This document shows, piece after piece, positions 17,610-25,540 of a stretch of 64,000 nucleotides of DNA (its first letter is position 1; every line of letters begins with the position of its first letter). The notes beneath the pieces were generated by a model. That model saw only the letters and a program-made list of their open reading frames with translations, had not been told where the DNA came from and made no database searches. The position numbers were made by a program, and so were the translations under genes. Origin of the DNA: an uncultured Arachnia sp. (GTDB taxonomy: Bacteria; Actinomycetota; Actinomycetes; Propionibacteriales; Propionibacteriaceae); NCBI GenBank assembly GCA_947499145.1, contig CANMNB010000012.1, positions 146,228 to 210,227 on the forward strand, given 5' to 3'.

Positions 17610-17852
17610 TCAGCCGCCGGCGAAGGGCGGCAGGACATCCAGCTGGGCGGCGTCCCCGACGGCCGAGCCGCGGTCGTCGACGCGCGCGCCGTCGAGCAGC
17701 AGCGAACTGACTTCCAGCACCCGCGCGAGGTGGTCGTCGTTGCCGGCCAGGGAGTCGACGACGTCAGCCACCGTCTGGGTGGGCTCGACGTCGATCGTGC
17801 GCAGGGTGGCACCGGCCGCCTCGGCGGCTCCGGCGAAGAACCTCACGTCCAT
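17610..17852 (-). CDS. moaD: Molybdopterin synthase sulfur carrier subunit (MoaD/ThiS family)
   Basis: 80 residues, hidden in the ORF track inside a long false frame. The product starts MDVRFFAGAAEAAG and ends LDVLPPFAGG: the C-terminal Gly-Gly is the thiocarboxylate carrier of this ubiquitin-like family. GGAGG lies 6 nt before this ATG. A second ATG two codons upstream overlaps the moaA stop (ATGA), so coupling to moaA is likely whichever start is used. It provides sulfur for the dithiolene of molybdopterin. Confidence 0.87.
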   Translation of the reverse strand: MDVRFFAGAAEAAGATLRTIDVEPTQTVADVVDSLAGNDDHLARVLEVSSLLLDGARVDDRGSAVGDAAQLDVLPPFAGG

Positions 17853-17854
17853 GG

Positions 17855-18889
17855 TCATCCTCCGATGGCACTCATCGTGCGTTGTGGTGGTTGGAAACCG
17901 GGCTCCCCGATCCCGTGCCCGGCCTTCTTCTGGTACTGCGCGCCCTGCCACAGGGCGGCGATCTCCTCGTCGCTCGCGCCGGCTCGCATCGGTCCCCGCA
18001 GGTCCGTCTCCGTGCGGGAGAACAAGCAGGTGCGCATCTGGCCGTCGGCGGTGATGCGGGTGCGGTCGCAGGCGCCGCAGAAGGGCGCCGTCACCGAGGC
18101 GATGACTCCGATCCTGCCTCCCGGCTGCTCGGCGTCGGGCGCCACCTCCCAGAGGCCGGCCGGGGCCGCACCGCGCGGCTCCGCCACCGGCGACAGGACG
18201 TAGCGCTCGGCCAGGGCGTCGAGGATCTCCTGCTGCGTGACGAGCTGCGTGCGATCCCACTCGTGCTTCGGGCCGAGCGGCATCTGCTCGATGTAGCGCA
18301 GCTGGTGGCCGCGGCTGAGGCAGTACTCGGCGAGCGGGACGATGTCGGCCTCGTTGGTGTCCCTCATGATGACGGAATTCACCTTGACGGGAGTGAGCCC
18401 CACCGCGGCGGCGGCGTCGATGGCCTCGAGGACGTCGGGGAGCCGGTCGCGCCGGGCCAGACGGGCGTAGCGCTCGCGGTCGAGCGAGTCGAGGGAGATG
18501 TTGACGCGGTCCAGACCGGCGTCGCGGAGCGCCCGGGCGCGGTGCGCGAGTCCCAACCCATTGGTGGTGAGCATCGTCTCGGGACGCCCGCCGTCGACGA
18601 TGGTCATGGCGGCCGTCGCCGCGACGATGCCCTCGAGCCCCTTGCGCAGCAACGGCTCCCCACCGGTGAAGCGGACCTTGGTGATGCCGAGCAGTTCGAC
18701 GGCGATCCGCACCAGTCTCACCACCTCGGCGTCGGTGAGGGCCTCGTCGGTGGGCAGCCACGGCAGTCCCTCCGCGGGCATGCAGTAGGTGCAGCGCAGA
18801 TTGCAGCGGTCGGTGAGGGAGACACGCAGGTCCCGCGCCGTGCGCCCGAAGGCGTCCACGAGCGGCGTTGCGACAGCGGTCCCCAGCAC
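17855..18889 (-). CDS. moaA: GTP 3',8-cyclase (radical SAM, molybdenum cofactor)
   Basis: 344 residues from a GTG start. The radical-SAM cluster CNLRCTYC (Cys 29, 33, 36) is followed by FTGGEPLLRKG. The C-terminal cluster CGACDRTRITADGQMRTC holds the second [4Fe-4S] that binds GTP, and the protein ends in Gly-Gly (SAIGG) as functional MoaA does. It performs the first step of molybdopterin synthesis. A TAGAGT -10 box lies 6 nt before the GTG with no ribosome site, so the transcript is probably leaderless. It overlaps moaD. Confidence 0.96.
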   Translation of the reverse strand: MLGTAVATPLVDAFGRTARDLRVSLTDRCNLRCTYCMPAEGLPWLPTDEALTDAEVVRLVRIAVELLGITKVRFTGGEPLLRKGLEGIVAATAAMTIVDGGRPETMLTTNGLGLAHRARALRDAGLDRVNISLDSLDRERYARLARRDRLPDVLEAIDAAAAVGLTPVKVNSVIMRDTNEADIVPLAEYCLSRGHQLRYIEQMPLGPKHEWDRTQLVTQQEILDALAERYVLSPVAEPRGAAPAGLWEVAPDAEQPGGRIGVIASVTAPFCGACDRTRITADGQMRTCLFSRTETDLRGPMRAGASDEEIAALWQGAQYQKKAGHGIGEPGFQPPQRTMSAIGG

Positions 18890-18967
18890 GGCTCAACTCT
18901 AACCGGCAGTTTCTCCACGGGGCAGCCTGATGATCGGCTCGCGAGCACGACGCCTAGCATGGGCGCC

Positions 18968-19699
18968 ATGGACGCCCCCCTCAGCCGCGTGTACTGCCCC
19001 GCCAGCCAGCGGGTCGACGACGAGGCGCGCTGCCGCGAGCTCTTGACCGACGTCGGGGCCGCCCTCTGGATCACCGGTACCGACGGTGTCCCGGACGTCA
19101 CGCTGCTGCCCACCACATGGGAGGGCGACCGCCTGACGGCCCACGCGTCGGGTCACAACCCGCAGTTCCAGCTGTCTGGCGGCGAACCCGTGGCGTGCCG
19201 CGTCGTGGTCCAGGGTCCGCACAGCTACGTCAGCCCGCGCTGGTACCCCAGCGTCCAGCCGCCCGCGGAGGGGGGTTCGGCCCGCGGCCGGGCCGAGGGC
19301 CGCGCCGTCGGCACGTGGGACTACTCACAGGTGCAGATCGCGGGCTGGCTGCGCGTCCACCACGACCTGGAGCGGCTCCGAGCGGAGGTGATGGGCCAGT
19401 CCACGGCCATCGACGCCGCCCGGCTGGCCGACGTCCCGCACGCACCCGACGCCCACCGCGGCCCGTGGACCGACGCCGAGGCTCCCGGCGACTTCATGGA
19501 CGCCATGCTGCTCGGCATCGTCGGCCTGGAACTGGAGATCACCGAGGTCGTCGGCCGGTTCAAGCTGTCGCGCAACCGCGCCGACGCCGACCGGGCGGGC
19601 ATCGTCGAGGGCCTGCGGGGTCGTGGACGGGAGCGGGATCGGCAGGTGGCCGACGCCGTCGAGGCGGTCGACCCCCTGCCGCGGGGCACCGGCTACTGA
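18968..19699 (+). CDS. PaiB-like FMN-binding protein
   Basis: About 243 residues. The segment SYVSPRWYPSVQ, then VGTWDYSQVQIAGWLRVHHD and GLELEITEVVGRFKLSRNR, matches the PaiB / FMN-binding negative transcriptional regulator family, which has a split-barrel flavin fold. Members bind FMN, and some affect gene expression or detoxify; the true reaction here is unknown. The start ATG is preceded by TAGCAT 7 nt upstream, suggesting a leaderless transcript; an ATG nine bases earlier is in frame but lies too close to this -10. The 3' end overlaps the convergent GH3 gene by 7 bp. Confidence 0.8.
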   Translation: MDAPLSRVYCPASQRVDDEARCRELLTDVGAALWITGTDGVPDVTLLPTTWEGDRLTAHASGHNPQFQLSGGEPVACRVVVQGPHSYVSPRWYPSVQPPAEGGSARGRAEGRAVGTWDYSQVQIAGWLRVHHDLERLRAEVMGQSTAIDAARLADVPHAPDAHRGPWTDAEAPGDFMDAMLLGIVGLELEITEVVGRFKLSRNRADADRAGIVEGLRGRGRERDRQVADAVEAVDPLPRGTGY

Positions 19700-22146
19700 G
19701 ACTGCCGCACCGTGAACGGCCGCGACATCATCACGAAGCGCAGCACCCGCGCCGCGACCTGCTGGACCTCCCCGAGCCGGACGCCGTTCGGCTTCGCCAG
19801 CGACTTCAGCAGGGAGCCGTCCTTGCCGCGCCGCAGCCCGTCGATCGTCGCCCCGGGCATGAGGACGTCGACCCCCGCGCGGACGCGATAGGCGGAGTCC
19901 TCGAGGTCGGGGAAGTCGGGATCCTTGTCGTGCTGCATCCACCAGTCGGTCATGACCATGCCGTCGTAGCCCCACTGGCCGCGCAGGATGGTGGTGACGA
20001 GCTCGTAGTTGTAGTGGGCCCAGACGCCGTTGACCTTGTTGTAGGAGGTCATAATCGTCTGCGGGCTGGACTCGGCGACACAGATCTCGAAGCCCTTGAG
20101 GTAGATCTCGCGGAGCGCACGCTCGGAGACCCGGGAGTCGTGCTTGTTGCGGTTGGTCTCCTGGTTGTTGGCCGCGAAGTGCTTCGGGCAGGCGGCGACG
20201 CCCTGGGACTGGACCCCGTTGACGACGGCGGCTGCCGCGCGGCCGGTGACCAGCGGATCCTCAGAAAAGTACTCGAAGTTCCGCCCGCACAGCGGGTCGC
20301 GGTGGATGTTCATGCCCGGGCTGAGCAGCACGTCGGAGCCCTTGGCGATCATCTCCTTGCCGTGCTCGGCAGCGAGCTGCTGCACGAGGGCGGGGTTCCA
20401 GGTGGACGCGAGCGCGGTGCCGCAGGGCAGCAGGGACGCGTAGGCGCTGAGCCGGATGCCGGACGGGCCGTCGGTGCAGGTGACCGGCGGCACCCCCTTG
20501 GCGCGGAGTGACTCGGTCAAGCCGCCGAAGACGCCCGCGTTGCCCGCGGCTCCGAGGGGGCTGTTCATGCGACGGTCACCCCGCGTCAGGGCCTCCAAGT
20601 CCTCGTTCCCGAGCTGGGCGACGAACTCCTCCAGCGTGTGACGACCGGCGGCGACGTCGTCGAGGGAGATCCCCCGGTCTCCGGTGGGCCGGATGTCGGC
20701 GGGAAGACCGGACTCGATCCGCTCCTTCAGAGCGACCGTGCGTGTCGGCACGGGCTCCCAGCCGATCTGGATGGCCTCGCCGTCGCGGGCGACGGTCATG
20801 CGCTCGAAGCGATGGGCGGGATCGACGGCGCAGGCCTCCTCCAGTTGCTCCACGACACGCAGCTCCGGGACCTCGTGGCGGCCGACGGGCTCGGCCGTGC
20901 GAACATCCGTACCGACGAGGAACTCGTAGGTGCCCGGCTGCAGCACCCACGCCGACTTGTGGCCGCTGGCACCCGAGTCGTCGTAGGACGCCACGGTGGC
21001 CAGGGGGAATTCCAGGTCCAGGAGCTGGGTCTCGCCAGGGGCGAGCTCCCGGGTCTTGGCGAAGGCGGCGAGGACCCGGGCGGGGGTGGCCAGCGGACCG
21101 TCGGGTTGGGCGACGTAGACCTGCACGACCTCCTGGCCTGCGTGGTGGTTTCCGGTGTTGGTGACGTCGACGGCCAGGCGGACCACGTCGTCGACCACCT
21201 CGACGGAGGTGGCGGTCAGCCGGAAGCTTGCGTAGCCGAGGCCGAATCCGAAGGGGAACTGGACGGCGTCGCGAGCGAAGGTCTCGAAGTAGCGGTAGCC
21301 GACGAAGATGTCCTCGGCGTAGTCGTTGTGGTCGTGGTGCCCGAAGTTCGGGGCGCTCGGGTAGTCCTCGTAGCGGCGGGCGATGGTGTCGGTGAGCCGT
21401 CCCGACGGCGCGACGGCCCCGGTAAGGACGTCCACCAGCGCGCGAGCACCCTCCATGCCGCCCTGCCAGGCGAGCACGAGCCCCTGCAGCCGGTCGCGGT
21501 ACTCCTCCACCCAAGACAGATCCATCACGTTGCCGGTGTTGACCACCGCCACCACGCGCTCGAAGCGTGCGACGACGGCGTCGAGCATGGCCCGCTCGGC
21601 GTCGGTCAGGTAGTAGGAGCCTGGCTCGAGTGCGCTCTCGCGGTCCTCACCGGCGGCGCGGCCGATCACGACGACGGCCACGTTGGCCTCGGCTGCTGCC
21701 TCGCGGAGCAGCGATGCCTCCAGCGGCATCTCCTCGAAATGTCGCGGCCAATGTCCCCAGAACCCCTGGTCCGGGGGGTTGGCTGCGGACCAGCGCTCGT
21801 ACGCGCCGGCGAGGCCGTCGACGAGGGGGACGTCCGCCTCGCGCAGGGCCTGGAGCAGCGATACCTCGTAGAGCGGCTTGACGTCGCCGCCGGATCCGTA
21901 GCCGACGGCGAACCAGTCGCACTGCACCCGCCCGAACACCGCCACCTTCTGCGTCGGCTCCAGCGGGAGGACGTCGTCGTGGTTGCGCAGCAGGACGACT
22001 CCTTCGGCCGCGGCACGCCGCGCGAGGTCGGCAAGCTCCTGCGGCACGGTCCGATCCGTGTTGACGATCTCGGTGGACGCCTGCGTCAGGCCGTTGAACG
22101 CGCGATGCATCAGCTTGTTGTAGACGCGCCAGAATTCTTGCTTCAT
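19693..22146 (-). CDS. Glycoside hydrolase family 3, domain-permuted
   Basis: About 817 residues from MKQEFWRVYNKLM, with GAGG just upstream. The domain order is reversed compared with classical GH3 enzymes: the alpha/beta sandwich (EGVVLLRNHDDVLPLEPTQKVAVFG, then GRAAGEDRE with the likely acid/base Glu) comes first, a fibronectin-III-like module (VTNTGNHHAGQEVVQVYV) follows near residue 390, and the TIM barrel is last (DGPSGIR, KHFAANNQE, GYDGMVMTDWWM with the nucleophile Asp). Permuted GH3 proteins are known as beta-glucosidases and arabinopyranosidases. No signal peptide is present, so it is intracellular. It cleaves terminal beta-linked sugars; the exact one is unknown. Confidence 0.88.
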   Translation of the reverse strand: MKQEFWRVYNKLMHRAFNGLTQASTEIVNTDRTVPQELADLARRAAAEGVVLLRNHDDVLPLEPTQKVAVFGRVQCDWFAVGYGSGGDVKPLYEVSLLQALREADVPLVDGLAGAYERWSAANPPDQGFWGHWPRHFEEMPLEASLLREAAAEANVAVVVIGRAAGEDRESALEPGSYYLTDAERAMLDAVVARFERVVAVVNTGNVMDLSWVEEYRDRLQGLVLAWQGGMEGARALVDVLTGAVAPSGRLTDTIARRYEDYPSAPNFGHHDHNDYAEDIFVGYRYFETFARDAVQFPFGFGLGYASFRLTATSVEVVDDVVRLAVDVTNTGNHHAGQEVVQVYVAQPDGPLATPARVLAAFAKTRELAPGETQLLDLEFPLATVASYDDSGASGHKSAWVLQPGTYEFLVGTDVRTAEPVGRHEVPELRVVEQLEEACAVDPAHRFERMTVARDGEAIQIGWEPVPTRTVALKERIESGLPADIRPTGDRGISLDDVAAGRHTLEEFVAQLGNEDLEALTRGDRRMNSPLGAAGNAGVFGGLTESLRAKGVPPVTCTDGPSGIRLSAYASLLPCGTALASTWNPALVQQLAAEHGKEMIAKGSDVLLSPGMNIHRDPLCGRNFEYFSEDPLVTGRAAAAVVNGVQSQGVAACPKHFAANNQETNRNKHDSRVSERALREIYLKGFEICVAESSPQTIMTSYNKVNGVWAHYNYELVTTILRGQWGYDGMVMTDWWMQHDKDPDFPDLEDSAYRVRAGVDVLMPGATIDGLRRGKDGSLLKSLAKPNGVRLGEVQQVAARVLRFVMMSRPFTVRQSQ

Positions 22147-22283
22147 GTTGTCCTCGCGGTGATGGTCGGGCGTGCCGCCGACTGTGGCGAGGTTACGCCG
22201 ACATCCTCGACTGGCACGAACCCAGTGTAGGCGAAACGCTTCGACGATGGCACGCTCGGGGAACGAGGAGCACCACAACTGAC

Positions 22284-22321
22284 TGTCACATCTGTGCTGG
22301 TCTTCCGTCACAGATGTGACA
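22284..22321. repeat. Perfect 13-bp inverted repeat, family B copy 1 (probable terminator)
   Basis: TGTCACATCTGTG and CACAGATGTGACA flank a 12-nt loop. It lies 11 nt beyond the stop of the minus-strand kinase gene, so it can act as its transcription end. A degraded copy sits at 42237-42278, also right after a minus-strand gene. Confidence 0.7.
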
Positions 22322-22332
22322 CCTAGTGCCTC

Positions 22333-23136
22333 CTACGTCAGGCGCGCGGCCACGTCGATGGCCTGTCGCACGTAGCCGCCGCCGAAGAGGGCCACGTGTA
22401 CCAGCAGCATGTGGAACTGGTGCAGCTCGACGCGGTCCCGCCAACCGTCGGCGAGCGGACTCACCTCGCGGTAGCCCGCAAGGGTCTCCGCGAGGTGCGG
22501 CGACCCGAAGAGGGCCAACTCGGCAAGGTCGGTCTCGGCGTGCCCACCGTGCGCGCTGGGATCGATGAGGGTGCCGACGACCTCGTCACCCGTCGCAGCC
22601 CACACGACGTTCCCACCCCAGAGGTCGCCGTGGATCCGAGCGACACCATCCCTGGCCACGAGCGCCGGCTGCGGGGCGTCGTGGGTGCCGGCGGCGATCA
22701 CCTCGATGGCCCGCTCCACCGTGGAGGTCTGGGCGCGTGCCAGGTTGCCGTTGTCGGCGGCGATGCGGACGTACGGCGCCAGCCGCGTGTCAGCGTAGAA
22801 CTCACCCCATGTCGCGTACCGGGGCTCCGCGACGGCGTGGGCCGGCAGCTCGGCGAGCCGGGCGTCGGCGACGTCGAGTCCTGGCGGCGGCTCCCCCCAC
22901 CATCCAGCGCCTGACGCATGGGTGCGGGCGAGCCGTCGGCCGAACTCCGCGGCCTGCGTGGCGCTGGGCGCGGTGGGGACGAGCATGCGGGTGGAGAGGT
23001 GCTGCTCCCCCACGTCGACGACCTCGGCCACCGCCGCTCCCCCTTCGACCTCGGCCTCGGCGAGCCAGGCCAAGCTCGCAACCTCCGTGGCCACGCCCGC
23101 ACGGGATCCGGTCTTGCGGAAGACCTCCCCGATCAT
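22333..23136 (-). CDS. Fructosamine kinase family protein
   Basis: 267 residues. The signature ARIHGDLWGGNVVW, followed by LIDPSAHGGHAETDLAELALFG, is that of the fructosamine-3-kinase/ketosamine kinase family: HGDLW holds the catalytic Asp and DPSAHGGHAETD the metal-binding Asp. The N-terminus begins MIGEVFRKTGSRAGVATEVASLAWL. Such enzymes phosphorylate sugars attached to amines, so that glycated proteins or small molecules can be repaired or used. The start overlaps the stop of the upstream HAD gene (ATGA), so the two are co-translated; a kinase paired with a phosphatase suggests one deglycation or carbohydrate task. Confidence 0.9.
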   Translation of the reverse strand: MIGEVFRKTGSRAGVATEVASLAWLAEAEVEGGAAVAEVVDVGEQHLSTRMLVPTAPSATQAAEFGRRLARTHASGAGWWGEPPPGLDVADARLAELPAHAVAEPRYATWGEFYADTRLAPYVRIAADNGNLARAQTSTVERAIEVIAAGTHDAPQPALVARDGVARIHGDLWGGNVVWAATGDEVVGTLIDPSAHGGHAETDLAELALFGSPHLAETLAGYREVSPLADGWRDRVELHQFHMLLVHVALFGGGYVRQAIDVAARLT

Positions 23137-23927
23137 CCCGGGGCCGCCCCCGGCATGTCGAGGAGTTGGTGCACGCCGTCGAGGATCTCGGAGGGGCGGA
23201 ACGGGAAGCGCTCGACCTGCGTCCGCGTCGCGATTCCCGTGAGGACGAGGACGGTGTGCAGGCCGGCCTCCATCCCGGCGATGATGTCGGTGTCCATGCG
23301 GTCGCCGATCATGCCGGTCTCCTCGGAGTGGGCGCCGATCCGGTTCAGGGCGGAGCGGAACATCATCGGGTTCGGCTTGCCGACGACGTACGGCTTGCGG
23401 TTGGTGGCCTCGGAGATCATCGCCGCGATGGCGCCCGTCGCGGGCAGGATCCCCTCGGCGCTGGGGCCCGTGGGGTCCGGGTTCGTGATGATGAAGCGCG
23501 CGCCCTTGGCGATCAGTCGAACAGCCGTGGTGATGGACTCGAAGGAGTAGGTCCGGGTCTCGCCCACCACGACGAAGTCCGGGTCACGCTCGGTCATGAC
23601 GAAGCCCGCATCGTGAAGGGCGGTGATCAGGCCGGCCTCGCCGATGACGTACGCCGAGGCGCCGGGCAACTGGGACTGCAGGAAGTCGGCCGTGGCCATG
23701 GCGGAGGTCCAGAGCCGTTCCTCGGGGACCTCGAGCCCGGAGTCGCGCAGCCGCGCGGCGAGGTCGCGGGGGGTGAAGATGGAGTTGTTCGTCAGGACGA
23801 GGTACTCCGTGCCCTCTGTCCTCCACTTCTCGAGGAGTTCCTGGGCGCCCGGGAGGGCACTGTTCTCGTGGACGAGGACGCCGTCCATGTCGGTGAGCCA
23901 GCACCGGATGTCCTTACGCGTACGCAT
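23133..23927 (-). CDS. HAD-superfamily IIA sugar phosphatase (NagD-like)
   Basis: About 264 residues. Motif I is CWLTDMDGVLVHEN (DxDG), motif II VLTNNS, and motif IV GDRMDTDIIAGMEAGLHTVLVLTG; the large C2a cap lies between. This is the NagD/4-nitrophenylphosphatase branch of HAD hydrolases, which remove phosphate from sugar phosphates or nucleotides. The MRTRKDIRC start was preferred to the longer ORF-track start because a TACGGT -10 box lies 6 nt before it, giving a leaderless mRNA. It is the first gene of a two-gene unit with the fructosamine kinase. Confidence 0.88.
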   Translation of the reverse strand: MRTRKDIRCWLTDMDGVLVHENSALPGAQELLEKWRTEGTEYLVLTNNSIFTPRDLAARLRDSGLEVPEERLWTSAMATADFLQSQLPGASAYVIGEAGLITALHDAGFVMTERDPDFVVVGETRTYSFESITTAVRLIAKGARFIITNPDPTGPSAEGILPATGAIAAMISEATNRKPYVVGKPNPMMFRSALNRIGAHSEETGMIGDRMDTDIIAGMEAGLHTVLVLTGIATRTQVERFPFRPSEILDGVHQLLDMPGAAPG

Positions 23928-23960
23928 GGCCCAACCGTATCCCGCCTGCCCGGATCCCAC

Positions 23961-24905
23961 TCAGGAGAGTTCGACGACCCACGTCTGCAGGATGTCCTCC
24001 AGACGACCGTGCAGGCGGATGTTCGCGAGGTCGTCGCCACGGGTGGCGCCGTCGTTGACGATCACGACCTCCTTGCCGTCGCGCGCCGCCCGGCGCACGA
24101 AGCGCAGGCCGCTCATCACCGTCAGGCTCGAGCCCAGCACGACGAGCGCGTCGGCGGCGTCCAGCGCGGCGAACGCCTCGTCGACGACGCGACGATCCGC
24201 GTTCTCGCCGAAGAACACCACGTCCGGCTTGAGGATTCCGGTGCAGCGCGGGCAGGCGGGCACCCGGAACTCGTCGGTGCGGTCCACCTCGGCGTCGCCG
24301 TCGGGCAGGGTCATGGCCTCACGGGCGAGGTCGTCGAGGCGGCGGGCGACCTCCGGGTTGCGGGCCAGCAGGTCGTCCTGGAAGTCGTCGCGGTCGATGA
24401 GGAGGCCGCAACCCAGGCACACGACCCGCGACAGGGCGCCGTGGAGGTCGATCACCGGGTCCGAGCCGGCCTCCTGGTGCAGCTGGTCCACGTTCTGCGT
24501 GACCACGGCGCGGACGGACAGGCGGCGCTGGAGGCTGGCCAGCCTGAGGTGGTTGTCGTTGGGTTCGGCTGCCTGGAAGGCCTGCCAGCCGACGACGCTG
24601 CGAGCCCAGTAGCGGCGTCGCGATGTCTCCGAACCGACGAACTCCTGGAACGTCATGGGCGAGCGGGGCCGGGCGTCGGGACCGCGATAGTCCGGCAACC
24701 CGGACGCCGTCGACATGCCCGCCCCGGTGAGGAACGTGACCGTGCTCCCGGCGATCCGACGGGCGGCCGCCACGACGTCCTCCTCCGGCGAGGTCCTCCC
24801 GAAGCCCCCGGTGCCAGGGCCCCAGGCACCCGTCGATGGCAGGGTGACGCCCCCGTCGACGGCCGTGCGGAACCATCCGCCGACGTCCGGCATGCGCTCG
24901 CTCAC
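23961..24905 (-). CDS. Sir2-family NAD-dependent protein deacylase
   Basis: About 314 residues. Sirtuin motifs in order: FLTGAGMSTASGLPDYRG (NAD site), VVTQNVDQLHQEAG, the catalytic His in DLHGALSRVVC, a zinc ribbon CLGC...CPRC, then PDVVFFGE and VVLGSSLTVMSG. GMSTASGLPDYRG departs from the usual GISTxSGIPDFRG. The start is taken as GTG at 24905 because TACGGT lies 6 nt upstream; the ATG four codons later is also possible, and the ORF-track start 69 nt upstream lies before this -10. It is divergent from the PadR gene. It would remove acyl groups from lysines of metabolic enzymes. Confidence 0.9.
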   Translation of the reverse strand: MSERMPDVGGWFRTAVDGGVTLPSTGAWGPGTGGFGRTSPEEDVVAAARRIAGSTVTFLTGAGMSTASGLPDYRGPDARPRSPMTFQEFVGSETSRRRYWARSVVGWQAFQAAEPNDNHLRLASLQRRLSVRAVVTQNVDQLHQEAGSDPVIDLHGALSRVVCLGCGLLIDRDDFQDDLLARNPEVARRLDDLAREAMTLPDGDAEVDRTDEFRVPACPRCTGILKPDVVFFGENADRRVVDEAFAALDAADALVVLGSSLTVMSGLRFVRRAARDGKEVVIVNDGATRGDDLANIRLHGRLEDILQTWVVELS

Positions 24906-24936
24906 GCTGTCACCGTACCCGGCTTGACCGATGCGC

Positions 24937-24948
24937 ATATCGTGATAT
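24937..24948. promoter_or_regulatory. Operator candidate between sir2 and padR
   Basis: ATATC-gt-GATAT is a short perfect dyad in an AT-rich stretch (GATATATC follows at once) about 40 bp before the PadR start. PadR repressors usually bind AT-rich dyads in their own promoter, so autoregulation is plausible. Confidence 0.35.
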
Positions 24949-24987
24949 ATCTTTAGCGCATCGATACATGACACTGAAGGAGAATCG

Positions 24988-25539
24988 ATGACCTACGACA
25001 TGCACCCTGAACGCCGCGGAGGACGCGGACATCGCCGAGGCCCCGGGCCGGAGGGTCGCCGGCATGGCGGACCCGACACCGGCCATGGGCGGGGCCAGGG
25101 CAGGCGCCGGCACCGCGGACACGTCCGCGTCGCCGTCCTGACCCTGCTCTCCGAGGAGCCCATGCACGGCTACCAGCTCATGCAGACCATCTCCGAGCGC
25201 ACCAACGGCGCCTGGGCACCGAGCCCCGGGGCCATCTACCCCACGCTGGCACTGCTGGAGGACGAAGGCTTGGTCAGCGTCGTCGAGAGCGACGGACGCA
25301 AGCTGGCGACCCTCACGGATGCCGGCCGCGCCTACGTGGCCGAGCACCAGACCACCTGGCCCGACCCGTTCCCGAGCGACGAGACCCGGGCGGAGAACCT
25401 GCGCGAGCTCGTGCAGCAGGTCGCCGAGGCCACGCGCCAGGTGGGGCGCAGCGGAAGCCCCGACCAGCACAGCGCCGCAGCACAGGTGCTGCGCGACGCC
25501 CGCAAGGCGCTGTACCTCCTGCTGGCCGAGCAGGACTGA
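24988..25539 (+). CDS. PadR-family transcriptional regulator
   Basis: 183 residues. After a 45-residue tail very rich in Gly, His and Arg (GGRGHRRGPGPEGRRHGGPDTGHGRGQGRRRHRGH), the winged helix begins: VRVAVLTLLSEEPMHGYQLMQTISERTNGAWAPSPGAIYPTLALLEDEGLV, which is diagnostic for PadR. AAGGAG precedes the ATG. The His/Arg/Gly N-tail is unusual and could bind metal or nucleic acid, but similar tails occur in other actinobacterial PadR proteins. Its target is unknown. Its stop is 1 nt from the convergent GH35 stop. Confidence 0.9.
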   Translation: MTYDMHPERRGGRGHRRGPGPEGRRHGGPDTGHGRGQGRRRHRGHVRVAVLTLLSEEPMHGYQLMQTISERTNGAWAPSPGAIYPTLALLEDEGLVSVVESDGRKLATLTDAGRAYVAEHQTTWPDPFPSDETRAENLRELVQQVAEATRQVGRSGSPDQHSAAAQVLRDARKALYLLLAEQD

Positions 25540-25540
25540 C

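Noticed and set aside
17882-18967. Long plus-strand extension ahead of the PaiB-like gene
   Set aside because: Antisense to moaA, and the -10/start geometry places the true start at 18968.
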